Positions 11,401 through 25,505 of a stretch of 64,000 bases of DNA are shown here, in pieces. Source of the DNA: Tenebrio molitor (Eukaryota > Arthropoda > Insecta > Coleoptera > Tenebrionidae); assembly GCF_963966145.1 (NCBI RefSeq), contig NC_091052.1, forward strand, positions 7,998,001 through 8,062,000, in the 5' to 3' direction. The notes under the pieces are model-generated. The model made no database searches. It saw nothing but the letters and a program-made list of their open reading frames with translations, and was not told where the DNA came from. Both the position numbers and the translations under genes were made by a program. Positions within the stretch are counted from its first letter, which is position 1. Every line of letters starts with the position of its first letter.

Positions 11401-14400
11401 ATATTACCTAACAGGTTTCCTGCTTACGCTATGATGGATCGGGTAGGTGTGACGACTAACATATTAAAAATAAAACCCCGAATTTGTATCCAAATACTGC
11501 AACAAGCGTTCTCTTCCCACACAAAAGCGACCAAATAAAAATCACGTTCAAATCATTTCAGCTTTCATTAATTTAATTGAAAAAATATGTTTTGTTATTC
11601 AAAATCAGTTGCGGTTTTGGGGCTGAAATAATTAATTCATGGTTAAAACAAATATTTCGTGTGATGCCAATCACACCAACAAAAATGTTTTTTAGATATA
11701 TTAAATTATACATTACTAAAATTCATTTTATTGTGTCGACCTGCCAGTTGGGTAACACACAGCTGCACAATTGATGACGTAAATAAATGCATGCGCCACC
11801 AAAAAATATTTGTTGTTTAACCAATAGTGTCCAATCAAAATGAGCATTTTTTTCATTTGTTTGAGATTTTAGTAGCAACGCTTGCTGCGTTCATGTATGT
11901 AAACTTCCCACTTGTGGTTTACAGCGCGTTTGCATAAATTACTATTAATTGTCAATTTTCTCCAGTTAGTGGTTGTTTTTGAGAGTAGAGATAAAGGAGA
12001 GGGTGGTGTTGAGGTCTTTGGGGTGCGATCAGGAAATTTAGAGTGTGGATCGATGGCGGTCGAAATCGAATAATAACACACGTGGCTAGTGAAGGCATAC
12101 GGGTAGAAGGATTGTTGACAGTGAACTTCAACGACTCTCTGCAGAGCAGACGTATAGGGGCGATCCGTTCATCCATCAAGTGAAGTATTGACCAATCGCA
12201 AACAGGGTGTGACGATATATCGAAGATATCTTATCTGGTGGCACAGTCAGATACACATTTCCAATAACACTCACTCAGGGATTCATATCTTTACTCTCTA
12301 GTTGATGCAAATGCAAAGGCAACCCTTAATGTTCCAGTGAGAGTTGTGTCCTAGAGGGTTGTTTTTGTCTCCGTGTGTGACATATCAGTATTGGAATAAT
12401 TTCTATATCTTATTGGTGGCATCCCTGTGTAATATTTCAGTGTTTGACGGCAGTTCCAGCCATTATGAGAATATTCTAATATCTTCAGAAAATTCATTTC
12501 CGTCATGTCCTCAGGCAAGTTTCGTTCCGAATCACAAATATCGCCCGCCGTGTCCCTGTTTACCCCCGATTCAAGATCATCGACGCAGTGAATACAATAT
12601 TGCGCTGCAGTCGTTCAAATTATAAAACTTTTCTGAAACGTATTTTGAAGAGAACAGTAAATAAGTTCAATGGGAAAAGTTTTTGAACAAAACATTTCGA
12701 AATCATCTCACAAGCTATCCAGAAACGAGCATGCCTCGTCAATAATAACTCCCTTTCCGGGGGTAATTGACGTTTTATTGCGCAATCCGGAATAACGGCA
12801 TAATTAAAAGAAAAATTACCAGGTTTTCCCAGACGCGCCTGGCAACTTCTTCACGGCGCAAAAAATCCGAAGACACAAAAAAATAACGGCCCATAAAACG
12901 CATCGGATAACAAGAGGATCATTTAATTTGTTCGTGGAGAGGACGGTCCAATTTATGTAGCACCCGGAATGACCGTGCAGAGTCCGGGCTAGGACTTACT
13001 CCACACGGCGTCAGATTCATTGACGTGTAACATTTAAATCAGCGGAGCGCTGTTGCGTCCGGTGGTGGATGAGCACAGTCCCGAGGGGGTCCTTCGGGGA
13101 AATAACATGTGCAGGAAAATGTCGCAACAGCGACACGGACACATTTAACACTCCATATCTCTGCTGGATACTCATATATTGTCTTAATTACCCGAGCTGC
13201 ATCATGTCGAAATTGGAAATGGCCGCTCGTCCACCTAAATGTCTCTGAGGACACTCATGGTACACCCACCATTATATGCGACTGACCTTTCGAACTAGTC
13301 TAGAAAAAAAATTAACTGGGAAAGGGGCTTACACTTTTTTACTTAAAGAGGTGCAAAAGATTATACACAAGAACTGCCAAAGAATAAAAGTTGGCAGGAT
13401 GTGAAAATATTTTAAAGATGTATGTTCAAAAATAAAGGTGTTGTGCTTCATAGGGAAATATTACAATCCTTGAAAAAACTACTCTTATTATAAAAAAAAA
13501 AAATATGAAAAATAATTATAATAGAGTTCCTATTACAATCATTCTAATTAATCATTTAAATACAACTATGTACAAAATTGAAAAATTGAAGTATTAAATA
13601 TTTTTGGAATGACAAAAAAAGAGTAATTATTTGTTTACATTGTGGAAATATTAATTCATAAAAAAAAATGGGAGTTCTTAATCTAACTGATTTTTTTCCT
13701 CTTCTTATTAAATAATACTTTCATTATATATCCACTTATTGTTGAGTAATATTGTACTTTATGTACGGCCGTGAGTAAAGACTCATTACTACACTGCTTG
13801 TGACGAATAGCAAGATTGCATTTGCAAATCATCGTACTCGGATACGCCTCGATTCGAAAAACTTCACTTAGTGGGTTATAGCCGTCATTATACTCTTGCT
13901 GAATAATATGGTACCTACTCTGAAATATTCTGGACTCACAGGAACATGTATATTTCATTATGCAACACTTCTAAATGTTCTCTAAATGCAAAACAGAGTG
14001 TTTATTATTTCAGTTCAATAAAAAGCGAGACAAGTAGCAGAAATAATAGTAAAAAACATTGACCACTTAGCCGACAGACCAATACATCTTCTGTTAAAGG
14101 AATTTTTTGTGCGGTCGTAAAATGTTGATAGAATTGTCTACCCTTTCAAAAACTTACTTAGGACTGCGGAATTTATTAGATCCATTTTAGCACTCCTTTT
14201 GGAGGATTTGCATTAACGAAAGTACAGAAAGTGATAAATACTACTTAAAATGAGTGCTAAAGATATCTTTTTATGTTAGTTCTACATCTAGATATTTAAT
14301 ATTTTCTTCTTTTTAAAATTTTGCTCCTAAATCATTTTTATAATTTAAATTTTTTTATTTTTTACTAACGTGTTATCTAGCTTAAAAAAACATTGATTTC

Positions 14401-15690
14401 TTCTATCAGCAATGTTACGTTTTTCCTTGTTTTTTGATTTTCAATTCCCATAACCTCCAAGAACACCAAATTTAATATAATAAGTACATATTTCTCCTAA
14501 ATTTTTAAGGTGAAATAAATGACTATCTATAAATATAGCTAAGTGTACTCCATGTCAATGGATATTATTGGGAATCCCCCAGGCTCATTGTTTCTTAGCT
14601 AACGATGCCCATCAACTTGTCCTGTGAATTTTTAAAGCCTCTTCTCCATACCGAGTGATAAATAGATAAGTTGCAATTGCAGGTCCGCTTCCATCGTAAA
14701 GTTTCTATTTCCAGTAACTAGGTGTGAATTTAAGCGTTCCTGAGAGGCGGCGGTTAAGATGGTGGTCTCGCAGCGTTTCCTTGCCACGCTAATTGGAACT
14801 AATGGTGACCTCGGTGTGACCGAGCCACATACATCACACCACCGGACAGGCTCGGTGGAGGAAACTTGCTAATTTGGGCCCCCGAGACCTGTACATTGAT
14901 GTACCTCTGCCATGAGTTATGACGAAAACGGAGAAATATCCACGCGAAGACGTGTCATAAGGTCGAGGACGGGACGCTTTAATTTGGTGGTTTTTATTAT
15001 TAAAAAACTTTCACACTCCATAAAGTTCGTATATTGTGTCTGGGTAGCTTAGATACGAATTGAAACTTTCTCCTGAGGGACTAAATATTTTCCTTATCCC
15101 TGTGGACACTCCTTTCTATTGCTTTTCCGATACCGGGATGCAGCTCGATTACGCTATAAATACACATGTGGAACGGCGCCATCTTCCATTTTACTTGGCA
15201 ACCGGTGACTGTTCGTTGATTATTAAAATTTATTGGAAGCGACGCTTCATATGTCTTTTCATTTTAATAATTTATTGGGGGTGGGCTCGACGACAGAAAA
15301 TGGACCCCAAATGTGGGGACACAAAGGAAAAACCGATTCCGAACGGAGATGGAATGCACGCTTCGACTTATTGATCTACCAGATCTTCGATAAAAAGAAA
15401 CTGTCGAATTTTTAATTAAAGCTTGCGCTGCTGCAACCTTCTACTATTTCTTTCACAGAAATCATACAAAAAAGTACAAACAATAACCACCACCGCGCAT
15501 TTTTTGCCAGACGCTTCAGAATTCACGTAATAATTAGATACTTGTCGATTGGAATTTTAATCAATTCTACCAAAATTTGTAATACCTTACTTTGAGACTG
15601 TCTGATGAAATATTTTACTGTTTTATATTTCTAACAAATCGATATATTGATTTCCAACAGTGTTGAAATGAAATTGTTCCGTTGAATTTT
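8403..15690. other. Large non-coding region
   Basis: The longest open frame, 9629-10033 (134 codons), begins at GTG, crosses a mixed-composition stretch and shows no domain. A moderately GC-rich patch at 14720-14960 contains an ATG frame of 38 codons (14759) and the inverted word CTCGGTGTGACCGAG; neither is convincing as a gene. No repeat family shared with the rest of the window was seen. Confidence 0.5.
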
Positions 15691-15692
15691 TT

Positions 15693-15709
15693 CCCGGCGC
15701 ATCCACCAT
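15693..15709 (-). repeat. Fifth copy of the 18-bp motif, inverted
   Basis: The reverse complement reads ATGGTGGATGCGCCGGG preceded by an A-run, matching the first 17 bases of the motif clustered at 2.7-3.9 kb. The distance of about 12 kb and the opposite orientation show that the unit is dispersed, not just tandem. Confidence 0.7.
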
Positions 15710-17966
15710 TTTTGTCAAGAGCAATTACAATTTTAGAAGATAACGCATGTGAGCATTTGGATTATTAAATATAACCCCTTTTGGGGGCGAAAAATTGTAT
15801 CTCCTTATCTCTGGTTCCCGAGGAATATAAAAATATCTTTGTGTGATTATCTAGTGCGATCTCCGCTTTGGCGATCTCCACAGTACCTCAAATAACGCGT
15901 TTTGATAAGTATTTTTATCAAAGAGAAAAAATCCGGCATCGCCTGTAATTTTCCCATCGACAATTTGAAATATTCTTAGGCAAGAGACCTGAAAATTCGT
16001 CCCTTGACATAAAGAAAATTCGTGAATCCGAAAACTCGAGGGAGACGAGTTTTTTACTTGTTAGCATCGATTCAACGTTGTTTGTGGGTGGAGGGATCGA
16101 ACGATTTATACGCTTCAAAAAACTATCCTCTCCTTGTATGGTCGTTCATTTCAAAAGATCACACAAAAAGAGATTTTCAGCGTGTAACGCATTATAGGGG
16201 AAAGTAATATCACACGCGTTATTATAGTTTTTCAGCGGCGACGCAAAGATGCATTTTCCGCCCTCTATGACACGGGATATTTCCCGGAAACTTGCCATGG
16301 CTGGCAATATCCGCGTGCACTATTGTCCATTAGTAACGTCAAACGACGCCGGATTAATTTGAACCTGTCAACGTAACTCACATCGGAAGCTTTTTTAGCC
16401 TCATTATGGCCTTAATAGCGCAATATGTAACCGTGAATGCGGATAAATAAAACCTTTTCACTAATTTGCCGCTTAAACACAACCATAGAGACGCATTCGT
16501 TCCATTTTCCGCCCTATTTGGTTCTGTTGACGGTAAATCATGACGAAGAGGATTTTGCAAAGCATCACGATACACTCCCGTAGAGGGCGTTAGTAGTGGA
16601 CGCGCATAAAAATTCCGCATGCAGTCCCTAGGGTTTTTGAATTTTCTTTGGGTGATAATTGGCGCAAGAATTGAGTTTCTGTGTTGGAGCGTCCAACAAT
16701 GTGTCGATTTTCGCATTTCGGCCCCTTATTCCTGCCACTTCCTGTTATATTCGCACAATCTGACCCTAAGTAAGAGAAAGAGCCGCGTCGGAAAACCAAA
16801 CAGAACGCAATCCTACTATTGTGTATGAAATCAAAATCCATTACTTGGCAGGGGGGCTTAGACGGGTGCCGGAGAAGAATTTGGTGTTAAGCTGTTGTTC
16901 AAATAGAGGGCATTGTTGCAGTGTCGGTGCAGGGGCATGTTAGTGAATACCGATACTGGATAATCCCTCACTCTCACTCGGGGAGATTGCACTCACGGCT
17001 GCATCCCCGAACTTGCTCACTAAATCATCTTAGATTGTTGTGTTGTCACTCCGGGAGTTTTTCCAGATTTACGCTTCGCAACAATGGCCGACACACAACT
17101 TGCAATTTTTCACCGGGACTGCTATTTTTTCGTGTCGAATTAATTAAATCCGCCGGTCGAAACCTGACGCGTCGGAATTAAACAAACATTAAATCGGGGG
17201 GCTTAAGCACGAACAATTTGTTATGTTACCCAAATGGCAATAATACATTTACGGGGCTCGATGCACTCTAATTCTTGGCGTAATACCATAAATTAAGTCC
17301 CTCGGTGCGGCTGTCTCGCGGCGCTCCTGCAACGGTCCCTCCGCCTTCGATGCAGGAGATGTCTTCATTCATGCGCCTATTTACGGCGGAGGGCCCTTTT
17401 TGATCCCCGGACTCGTCGCGGTCTTGTTCCATTTGCCATAAATTCTAATAAAACGTCTTAGCATATATTTCGGTTGTCTGCTCTTCGTCGCTCTTGATTC
17501 CGATGTAAAACAGATGGATCAGGAAACTGTAAATAGGGAACAACTCCTTATTATAAAGGGATATCTTTGTTATCTAGACCGGTTTTTACTCTGATTAAGT
17601 GAATGTAAAGCTCCGCGGATGTCAGCCACAGAAACACCACAAACATTCCTTAACTCTCGATGATTGAAAAGTTTTCCTTCTGAATAGGATCACAGACAAC
17701 GGGGCCTTTATCTAATCTAGAAAAAGACACCAGAACCTCCTCGCTCTACGTATTCAATCGCAAATTACATTGCCTCCTCTCGACAAACTTTCAATACAAC
17801 ATTTTTGCCCCAAGAGAGTTGTAGTGCTTGATAGTTATAGAAAATAGAAAAGTTTATAAATAACCAACTTCCAAGAAAAAAAATAATTACCTGACTATAT
17901 CAAAATATTTTTTAACTAACAATAACTTCTTATAAAAGCAAAGTACGAAAAAAAGATATGGAGTTA
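15710..17966. other. Non-coding region with candidate insulator motif
   Basis: There is no gene signal. A CTCF-like 15-mer lies at 16577-16591. Composition rises in GC around 16.2-17.4 kb, which produces several overlapping meaningless ORFs on both strands. Confidence 0.45.
16577..16591 (+). promoter_or_regulatory. CTCF-like motif
   Basis: CCCGTAGAGGGCGTT matches the CTCF core consensus CCASYAGRKGGCRSY at 13 of 15 positions. Chance matches of this quality occur in large regions, so this is a weak candidate for an insulator site. Confidence 0.3.
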
Positions 17967-18800
17967 TACAGGGTCCCCATAAATGTTCTTGCATCATAGT
18001 TGACTGTATTTGTCACCACTTTTGGATTTATAAATTTGACATCTGACAGCTCACAATTGTCATTTTGTAGTTTTCGTTGTATATCATGTGTTAATTAAGG
18101 TGTTCTGAGTTGGTAAAGAAGGATATTTTCGAAACCAAGAAACGTGTCTTTGGCAGCCCATATTAAAGATGTAATAAATAGATTTATCCACACTGGAAGT
18201 GTAAATAAGCGAGACTCAACTGGAAGGCTTCCAGAATCTGAGGAAGCTGTTGAGGATTAAAGGAATTACTAATGCACAACCCACATTTTGCTATATTTGT
18301 ATATTTTAAAGACCAAGTGTATAAATGACAGTTTAAAAACTACAGGAATATATTACGCGTTCTGCCGCAATATTGATCAGACTCTCTGGCAATACATTTT
18401 TGAAAACAAGTGAAGAAGAGTTTTTGTTGAACGCAACTGTGAAGATGTTTCTTTGAAATCCGTAGATTAGTTTTGATGCCATGTTCTTGTTTTTATCAAT
18501 TTTCAATAAAGTTTTAATCAATTAAAGAAACGAAATTTATTACACATCAATTTATCTTGAGTATACAGTATACATTGGCGTACATTTTATAAAATATGAT
18601 ATACAAGGGTGTGTTTTTAAAATGTGCCGAAATTTTAGCTACGAGGTTGTGGGACAACGTAGAAAACTAAATGCAATTAAAAAAAAAATTGTTACTCAAA
18701 AATTAAATGGAATAGGATTTTTTAAATATTTTTTCCAGTTCTACATGAAGCCTAGTAGCTCTTGGTTAAAATTTCGCCGCGCGCTTATGGGACACCTGTA
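17967..18800 (+). mobile_element. Mariner-type DNA transposon relic
   Basis: The left end is TA followed by CAGGGTCCCCATAA. The right end is inverse-complementary to CAGGTGTCCCATAAG, followed by TA. Inside, 18129-18257 translates in one frame to a helix-turn-helix segment with KDVINRF, HTGSV and TGRLPESEEAVED, as in transposases of the mariner superfamily, and then a stop. A later segment (about 18340-18470) resembles the C-terminal end (NIDQTLWQYIFEN, then RRVFVERN), but the catalytic middle is absent. It is a deleted, stop-containing fossil. Confidence 0.65.
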
Positions 18801-21800
18801 TATAGTGTAACACAGTTAGAGTATGCATTGTGGCAAAAATTACAGCCAAGTATGATGTAAGAGACCTTGTATAAGTCATTTATCCATGAAAAAAAGGTGT
18901 TTAACAAGTTATTGAGAAAGCGTTTAAATTTTTAGTTTGAAGTTTTTAATTGGGGCAAGCTTAGGGGGACAATAGGAGGAATGGAACATCGTTAAACCAA
19001 ATAAAAATGTCACGAGACGAAATAACGGCTTTCAAACATCCACCAAAAGTTCTGCAGAATCTCAAATCAATCACGACAGCTTCCTCCTTCATTTTTCTCT
19101 TCTTATTATTTCCCTGGTGACAATGTCGCCGGATTCTACTTTCTCTCCTGCTGTCGCAGGATCGTTTCTGCATGTGATAGATTGACGTTCATTTCTCCGT
19201 CGACTTACTATATTTCATAAAATTTACCATTCTCTTGTAGCAAATGAATCGAGTGATTTGGCAGTCGTCCCGATTGAAATCGATGACATCCAGGTGGACA
19301 AACAAATGATGAGTTTCCTGGCCGGGCGTCGTCGCGACGCCATCACTCATTCGATACAAATTTCATAAAGTGAGTCTCTTCTTCAAATATCAATTTGTAA
19401 TATTTCTCGGAGGAGTTGGTTTTTTGTGTGCAAGTTCTTGTTCACTTAGCAAAAACATAATTCGTGTCAGAGAATGGCAGGAGAATTCAGGGGAGGCTCG
19501 AAAGGCGTCTCGGCTTTATTGCATCAGCGTCACTTTTCCCTTATCTCTACCCTTTCGCACTCAGCCGGCTGTTCCGCCACCCAAACATTTAATATCGCCG
19601 TTTCCTTCACCCTCGGATCGCTGGGGACATGCATCCGATACGGCAGGAGCGTGAAGACCGATTTTTCCAAAGGGTTGGAATGCGCGGCCATCGATGCAAT
19701 TAGCTCGCTGGAATAATTAGGACCGGGTGGAATGGGAGACGAGTGCAACTCTGGTGCAGTGCAGTCGAGCGCATCTAGTAATTTTCTACCGAAGACAAGT
19801 CTTTGTGGGCACGCTGTTAATTTCCCGGATTGTCTGGGCGAAGTTCTGGGTTGGACGTCCCCCTCCATCCGATCGTGAACAAGCGGATGACTCTCCGGAT
19901 TCAAGATGTCTCGGCCTGGAAACTTTCCTTATCTCCTTTAATACCAGATTGTTTATATTGTTCCATTTAATTGTTCGTTCTTGGAGTTCAATTTGGTGAG
20001 TTGGCGGATTGTTGTTTTTATTATTATGTGTCATTTGTTCTGCAGTTCTGCTTCATTCTGGACTTGATTCCCCCAGTAATTTCGAAAGGGTAAACATTTA
20101 CTCTCAACTTTGTTATCGTAAGTTTCAGTTTAATCAGATGGCGCGCCTTTCAAACTGTTTATTGTCGAGATTATTGCGCCGGGAATTATTAATTCACTTC
20201 TCACTCCACTGAAAAATCCAATTTTCCAAACTCAATTAAGACAGTTTATATTAATCGTAATGGACCAATTTCTGGACGTATTATTTGCCGAGGAAATGTC
20301 GTTTTTCCGCACAAAACCAAATATTTATCGAAACGACAAAAGGCGTCTATTTTCACAGACGCCGTTTTCAATTATAAAAGATTTCTGACGAAATATCTAC
20401 AATTTTAGCGAAGTGCCAACACTAGAAACCCGATAAAATAAACTCGGATGTCGACTGGAAATATTATGCCTGGAGCGATTGTAATTTCTCATAACATTTC
20501 TTTAGAAACGGCTAAAGATAATATTTTCATTTTGTTCCAAGTGTCTAATGAACTTAATTTTCTTTGCAGTTTCGACGCCTCGACAGATTATCAAAGCAAA
20601 AAAACTCTTCATTTTGCTGCCGTCGTTAAACTACAAAGCGCGGCATTTGCATTTTATTTTTAATAACTGAATAACTCAGATAACTTACATTTTTACAGAT
20701 ACCTATACTGCTAAGCAATTTTTACATTTATTTATCTATAAATATATTTTTAAAGAAGCGGGAAGTTTACACGCGCTAGCGCAACATCATCGTCTCTGTA
20801 ATAAAACGATTGCGAAAAAAATTATTCAAAATTTTTTTAAATATAAATTCAGTGGCCTTAATTTTCTAATGCCATTACGTAATTTAGGTAAAAGTCAAAC
20901 GATGTCTCTATGTTAAAGTATGCACATTTAGAGTTCTTTTACAATCGCCTTAAAATTAATGAATACGGTGGTAAAAGTAATAATGAAGCACAACCAAGTA
21001 TATTTCCAAATTTTCATTTTGCACTTCTTTTTATTCCTGTAGCAAAATTAGCAAAAGTGCAAGTGTACTAATAGTTATTTATGTAACAAGTGAGTAAAGT
21101 AATACTTTTTTTAACGAGTAGGAAAAATATTAATTGAAACACCAAAATGCTCTTTATGTCAAAGAAAAATAATTTCAGTAATTTTGAAAATACATTTCCA
21201 ACTAATATTTTCATCTCACATTCAATGATTGAATTTTGTTAACTTTTTTTTCTCAACTCAAAAGAGAGTTCTTCATAAATCAAAAGAGTTTCTATAATGG
21301 CTCTGAGTGAGTGTAACAAATCATTTAATGCTGATTAACATCTTGTCGCCAAGAATACGTTATCGCTCCTAATTAACTAACTGACTCTGGCTTACATTTT
21401 TTCCCTTTTTATTCCGATGCCGGCCCTGTCTAGAACATTCCAGGTAGGCCTCGGCGCTTCGCTTCGCGTTCACCCATTGTTCATTGAAACTTCTGGCTCT
21501 TTTTTTTAATCTCATTATATTTCTATAAGAGCTTTTGTAGTTGTTGTATTCACTGAGAGCTCATTTATGATGTTTAAAATATTCATCTAAGCTGTTTCTA
21601 CATAAATTGATTTCTAGTTTTCTAGTACCATAAATTATATATTATAAATGTTTTAAAAATTTATCAGAATTAGATCTAATCTTGTGAAGATGAATTTATA
21701 AAATTTCACGAAGTTACCTTACAAAAACTTAAAAAATAATGCTGTGATAGTAGGAGGTTAAATATGCATATATCGTACGTAAACTCTAGACTATGAATTA

Positions 21801-23150
21801 TTTCTGAACGTCGTACATTTTGAAACAAAATATTTCTGTTAAAAATGTCTGTTTCATTTATTATTCGGAAGGCGCTGAAGGTAATTTCAAGAAATAAATT
21901 TTGAAAAAAATTATATAGCGCTCTCCAGTTTTACGGTTAGCTGAGCAGCGAGACGAGATTCCACTTTGAGAAAAAACTTCTTAAAAAAATCTCATAAAGT
22001 AGAATTTTTTTCTTTTCGCATTTATTATTAAGAACGTTATTGAAACTTTATTGGTCTCGTTGATTGTTCAGCAGTGACGTCAACCTGTGAGAGTGCAGAT
22101 GTCAAAAGAACGAATCATGATGTAACCCTCGATGGTCTGGATGCCACGTGCTGGCCACCAATCCACGACGTCGTTATTGATTTGGCGCGAAATCGAAAAA
22201 GCCGACGAGGTTGAAGACCTTTTGGACGTATCGCGGTGGAAACGGACCTTTATATCTCCCGGGAGCTTTATTTCATGACTTTTTTCGGTAATTTCTCGTC
22301 GAACGAGACCATCATCTTCACGAACAGCGCCACTAAAAGTGTTACTGGCAATTCCATCACATTACGCCGAGGCGGCTGTGCCATCCTCTCCCCCTGGTCC
22401 TAAATTATACAAGAGCCGCCCTCATACACATTTGCGGAATCAAAGAGCTCGTCGGCAATTTGTGGCATGTGACAACGACGACGTCGTCGAAACCGTACAA
22501 AGCCTCCCGGATTCGTGATCGTGCAATAATCAAACTCAATTTAATCAGAGACCAAACAGACTGTTTGCTCGGCAAATGCTATAATATTAACTCTATATGT
22601 CCAGTGTTTGCTGCTTCTCATCTGAGACCGATCGTGATGGCCGTCTAACAATCCCTCGCCCCTCCAACCCTTCCGTCGCATTTGGGAATCACGCTCACTT
22701 GATCAAATAAGAGCTACGTGAGTCAATAACGATATTCTCTCCTTTGTATCCGTTACTGACTCGGTAAATACTGAAAAATGGACTGCCAGCAGAAAACACC
22801 AAAACCACGCTTTTGCCACCAACGCAACACTCCCACACACTTTGAAAAAAAAATTGAGTTTCCTCAGTCCAAAGCCATTTTCTTCAAGAGTCTTAATGGT
22901 AGGTAAAGAGGTCTTCAACTTCTGACAGGAGAGTTCGAGTCCTTGTGAGATCTGCATCTGAAGTTTTAATTAAAATTCAATAAACATTAAAAAAACATTT
23001 ATTTTTATTGTTAATAAATTTGTAAATCAAAATTTTCAAAAATAATTTTTTTAGATATACCTAAGTATCATTCGTAAATCTGCTTGTTGTGGTTTCTACA
23101 ATAAAATATGTATATTATATTTATTTTATTTGGATAAGATCATGCTGTTG
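18801..23150. other. Non-coding region
   Basis: GC-richer patches at 19.5-19.9 and 22.1-22.7 kb create open frames on both strands (for example 19530-19904 on the minus strand). None shows a domain. No RNA gene or repeat pair was seen. Confidence 0.45.
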
Positions 23151-23318
23151 GAGGTCTTGGATTTTCTCATGGACTATCTCTCTCGTCTCTTTGTATGTAC
23201 ATATTTGAATTTGAAAGTGGTCGACGTTTTCATTTACAGATTTTTCACTGGTTTCACTGCCTGGTTTCACTGCAGATATTCCCAAGGTCACAGCCCATGA
23301 GAGAATCCGACACCTCTA
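23151..23318 (+). mobile_element. MITE family 3, copy 1
   Basis: The left end GGTCTTGGATTTTCTCATGG is roughly inverse to the right end CCATGAGAGAATCCGACACC. Interior words shared with 61683-61934 are CAGATTTTTCACTGGTTT and CCAAGGTCACAGC. The copy is 168 bp, about 84 bp shorter than the other. It contains a small internal repeat of CTGGTTTCACTG. Confidence 0.72.
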
Positions 23319-25274
23319 CCACTGATAATTACCTGAATGCCGTGTCGCCAATTGTGTAGAGGACAGAATACAAATTATTTAGTAACGTTCTGTTACTACA
23401 AAAATTGAATCGAATACTTTTGTATTTTAATGGGAGATCTAAAATTGACTGACGTTTAAATATGATTTTACAATTTCATTTTGAACGGTCCCAATAAACA
23501 TTTATAAATAAAGAACTGTTTTTTTTAGTTGTAGTTTCGATGCCAAAAATGTTTCTCACCCTCTGGTGTAAGTAAAAAAGTCGTAGGACCTTTTTGGGCG
23601 ATTTGTCCTGTTTGCGGCGCTGTCCAGGCGGCAATAACCCCTTCGCACACCCCATCCAGTAAATCCTTTTTAGGTGGGTCTCCGCGCGACTATTAACGCT
23701 GCAAGTTTAAAAGGAATCTCCCGGTGTGGCGTATTTATGTGCGATAAAGGCAGGACTTCCGTTATTAATTAGGCAATTATAACTCTTTTAATTAAAAAAA
23801 TCAGCATAAAATTCACGTAAAGGTGAATGAACAAAACAATTCTCGGCTGAAATAACAATTAGGGATTCCGCGGAAGTGAACCGAATAAATAATAATAATC
23901 TCTGTCTGCCTCATTAGCGGTAAAAATTAAGTGCCAGAAATTAGAAACAAAGTATAATCGGGAGTAAACTGAAACTGCGGATTCGGGTCCCAGGTGAGCA
24001 CTTGATATTTTAATTAACCCGCATTAATAATAGAGGGTGAGATTATTACGTTACCGGTTCGCGTTCCGCTACGTGCTCCCCCTGATGTCTGATAAGCAAA
24101 TAGCGTTAACTTTTTTCCTTCCACGAGTTGTGTGAATTTTTAGGGAGCTCGGACCACGACGGTTTTATTCCATTACCGCAATTCTCTTTGATCCAGTCTG
24201 GTACTTATTGACAGAACGCGACAGAGAATATTATCCGAATGTTGCGAACGTCATACCCAACTTCCAAAGCTTTGGTGCGAAATTATGTTTGCAAATTATA
24301 CTTCTCGTTCAACAAGTTGTACGTATATTAGTTCAGCTCTAAGAAAATTTGTTTAGTTTTGCCTCTGATGGCTGGAAACTGTTTGCAATTTAACTGATTT
24401 CCAGCTACTAACTACACAATTTCCAACTTTCAGTGCACACAGCTGCCAATTATTCTTAAAAATAAATTATTTCGTTTGCGCAAACATCGCTAATGGAAAA
24501 AAATTGTGTCACGCTTGACCCGAACGTAATATCAGTCGATCCGCATAATTTAATAATATGACTGGCAACTAAATCTGCAATTTATTTTTAGATTTTAACT
24601 TAGACACAACACTTTATTGGTCAATAAATTTGGAACAATAATACAATCAAGAAAAGTAGCGACGATGTGATCAAGAACTTGAAAAGATAAACATTTTGCT
24701 TTTGGATGAGAATGAAATCGAAGATTATTGAGGGGTATCGAGATTGATGAAAATAAATGGCATCCAAATTGTTTGAAAGAAGTCTTAAAGTGGGCCAAAG
24801 CTCCCAAAAGACGATAAGAACAACAGACGATTATTTACATCCAAGACAATTTTTCACAATTATTCGAACAGCTTTTTTAAATCGTAATAAGAATTTCGCT
24901 AAAAATAAACTTGCTGTTGTTGTTTTGTGTTTTCCCTTCGTTACAAGCTTTTAACAATACTGCCTTTGTAATTCGTACTGGAGCATAATTTCTTTACATT
25001 ATATTTATTAATTAACTGTAATTTCAGTTCCACTCTCTAGGTGTACTTTTTTTGGTAACGAAATAAACCACGTTTGCGTCAAAAATTAGAAATAAAAACA
25101 GATTATGAGTGTGTTATGTCAACGATTTGTGTCTTTTTAATTTTAAATAATACTCCAAGAGTAAAAAGTAAAATTGAAATCTTGCTTATAATGGTCTGAA
25201 GTTTTCATGGATTTTAGACATTGGAATTATAATTGTGCATTTTATTATTATTATCTGATAATGGAGAAAAGTTG
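23319..25274. other. Non-coding region
   Basis: Mixed composition with no gene signal. ORFs at 24595-24807 and 24757-24954 overlap on opposite strands and lack domains. Confidence 0.45.
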
Positions 25275-25505
25275 TAAAATAAACAAGAGCAACATTTTAC
25301 ATTGGTAAGAATGGGTAATTTACGATTTCAGCAAAGTTTACGGACGTTTCATATAATTGTAAGCAACAATCAATCCAGAATAAGTTTTACTGTTGTATAA
25401 AAAGCAGTAATTATCAATATATTTTTTGAGAGATAGGCAACGAATAAAACAACTGCGTATAGCAAGTGTACGATTAAGCTAAGAGGTTTCGATAAACCAA
25501 GATGA
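25275..25505 (-). repeat. Dispersed repeat, copy 2 (inverted)
   Basis: Read on the minus strand, this follows the same landmark order as 517-870, including the shared GAAACGTCCGTAAACTTT word. It lacks the roughly 85-base segment seen in copy 1, which is either an insertion there or a deletion here. Confidence 0.6.

Noticed and set aside
19530..19904. Minus-strand 124-codon frame
   Set aside because: It overlaps several plus-strand frames of similar length and has no domain or codon bias.
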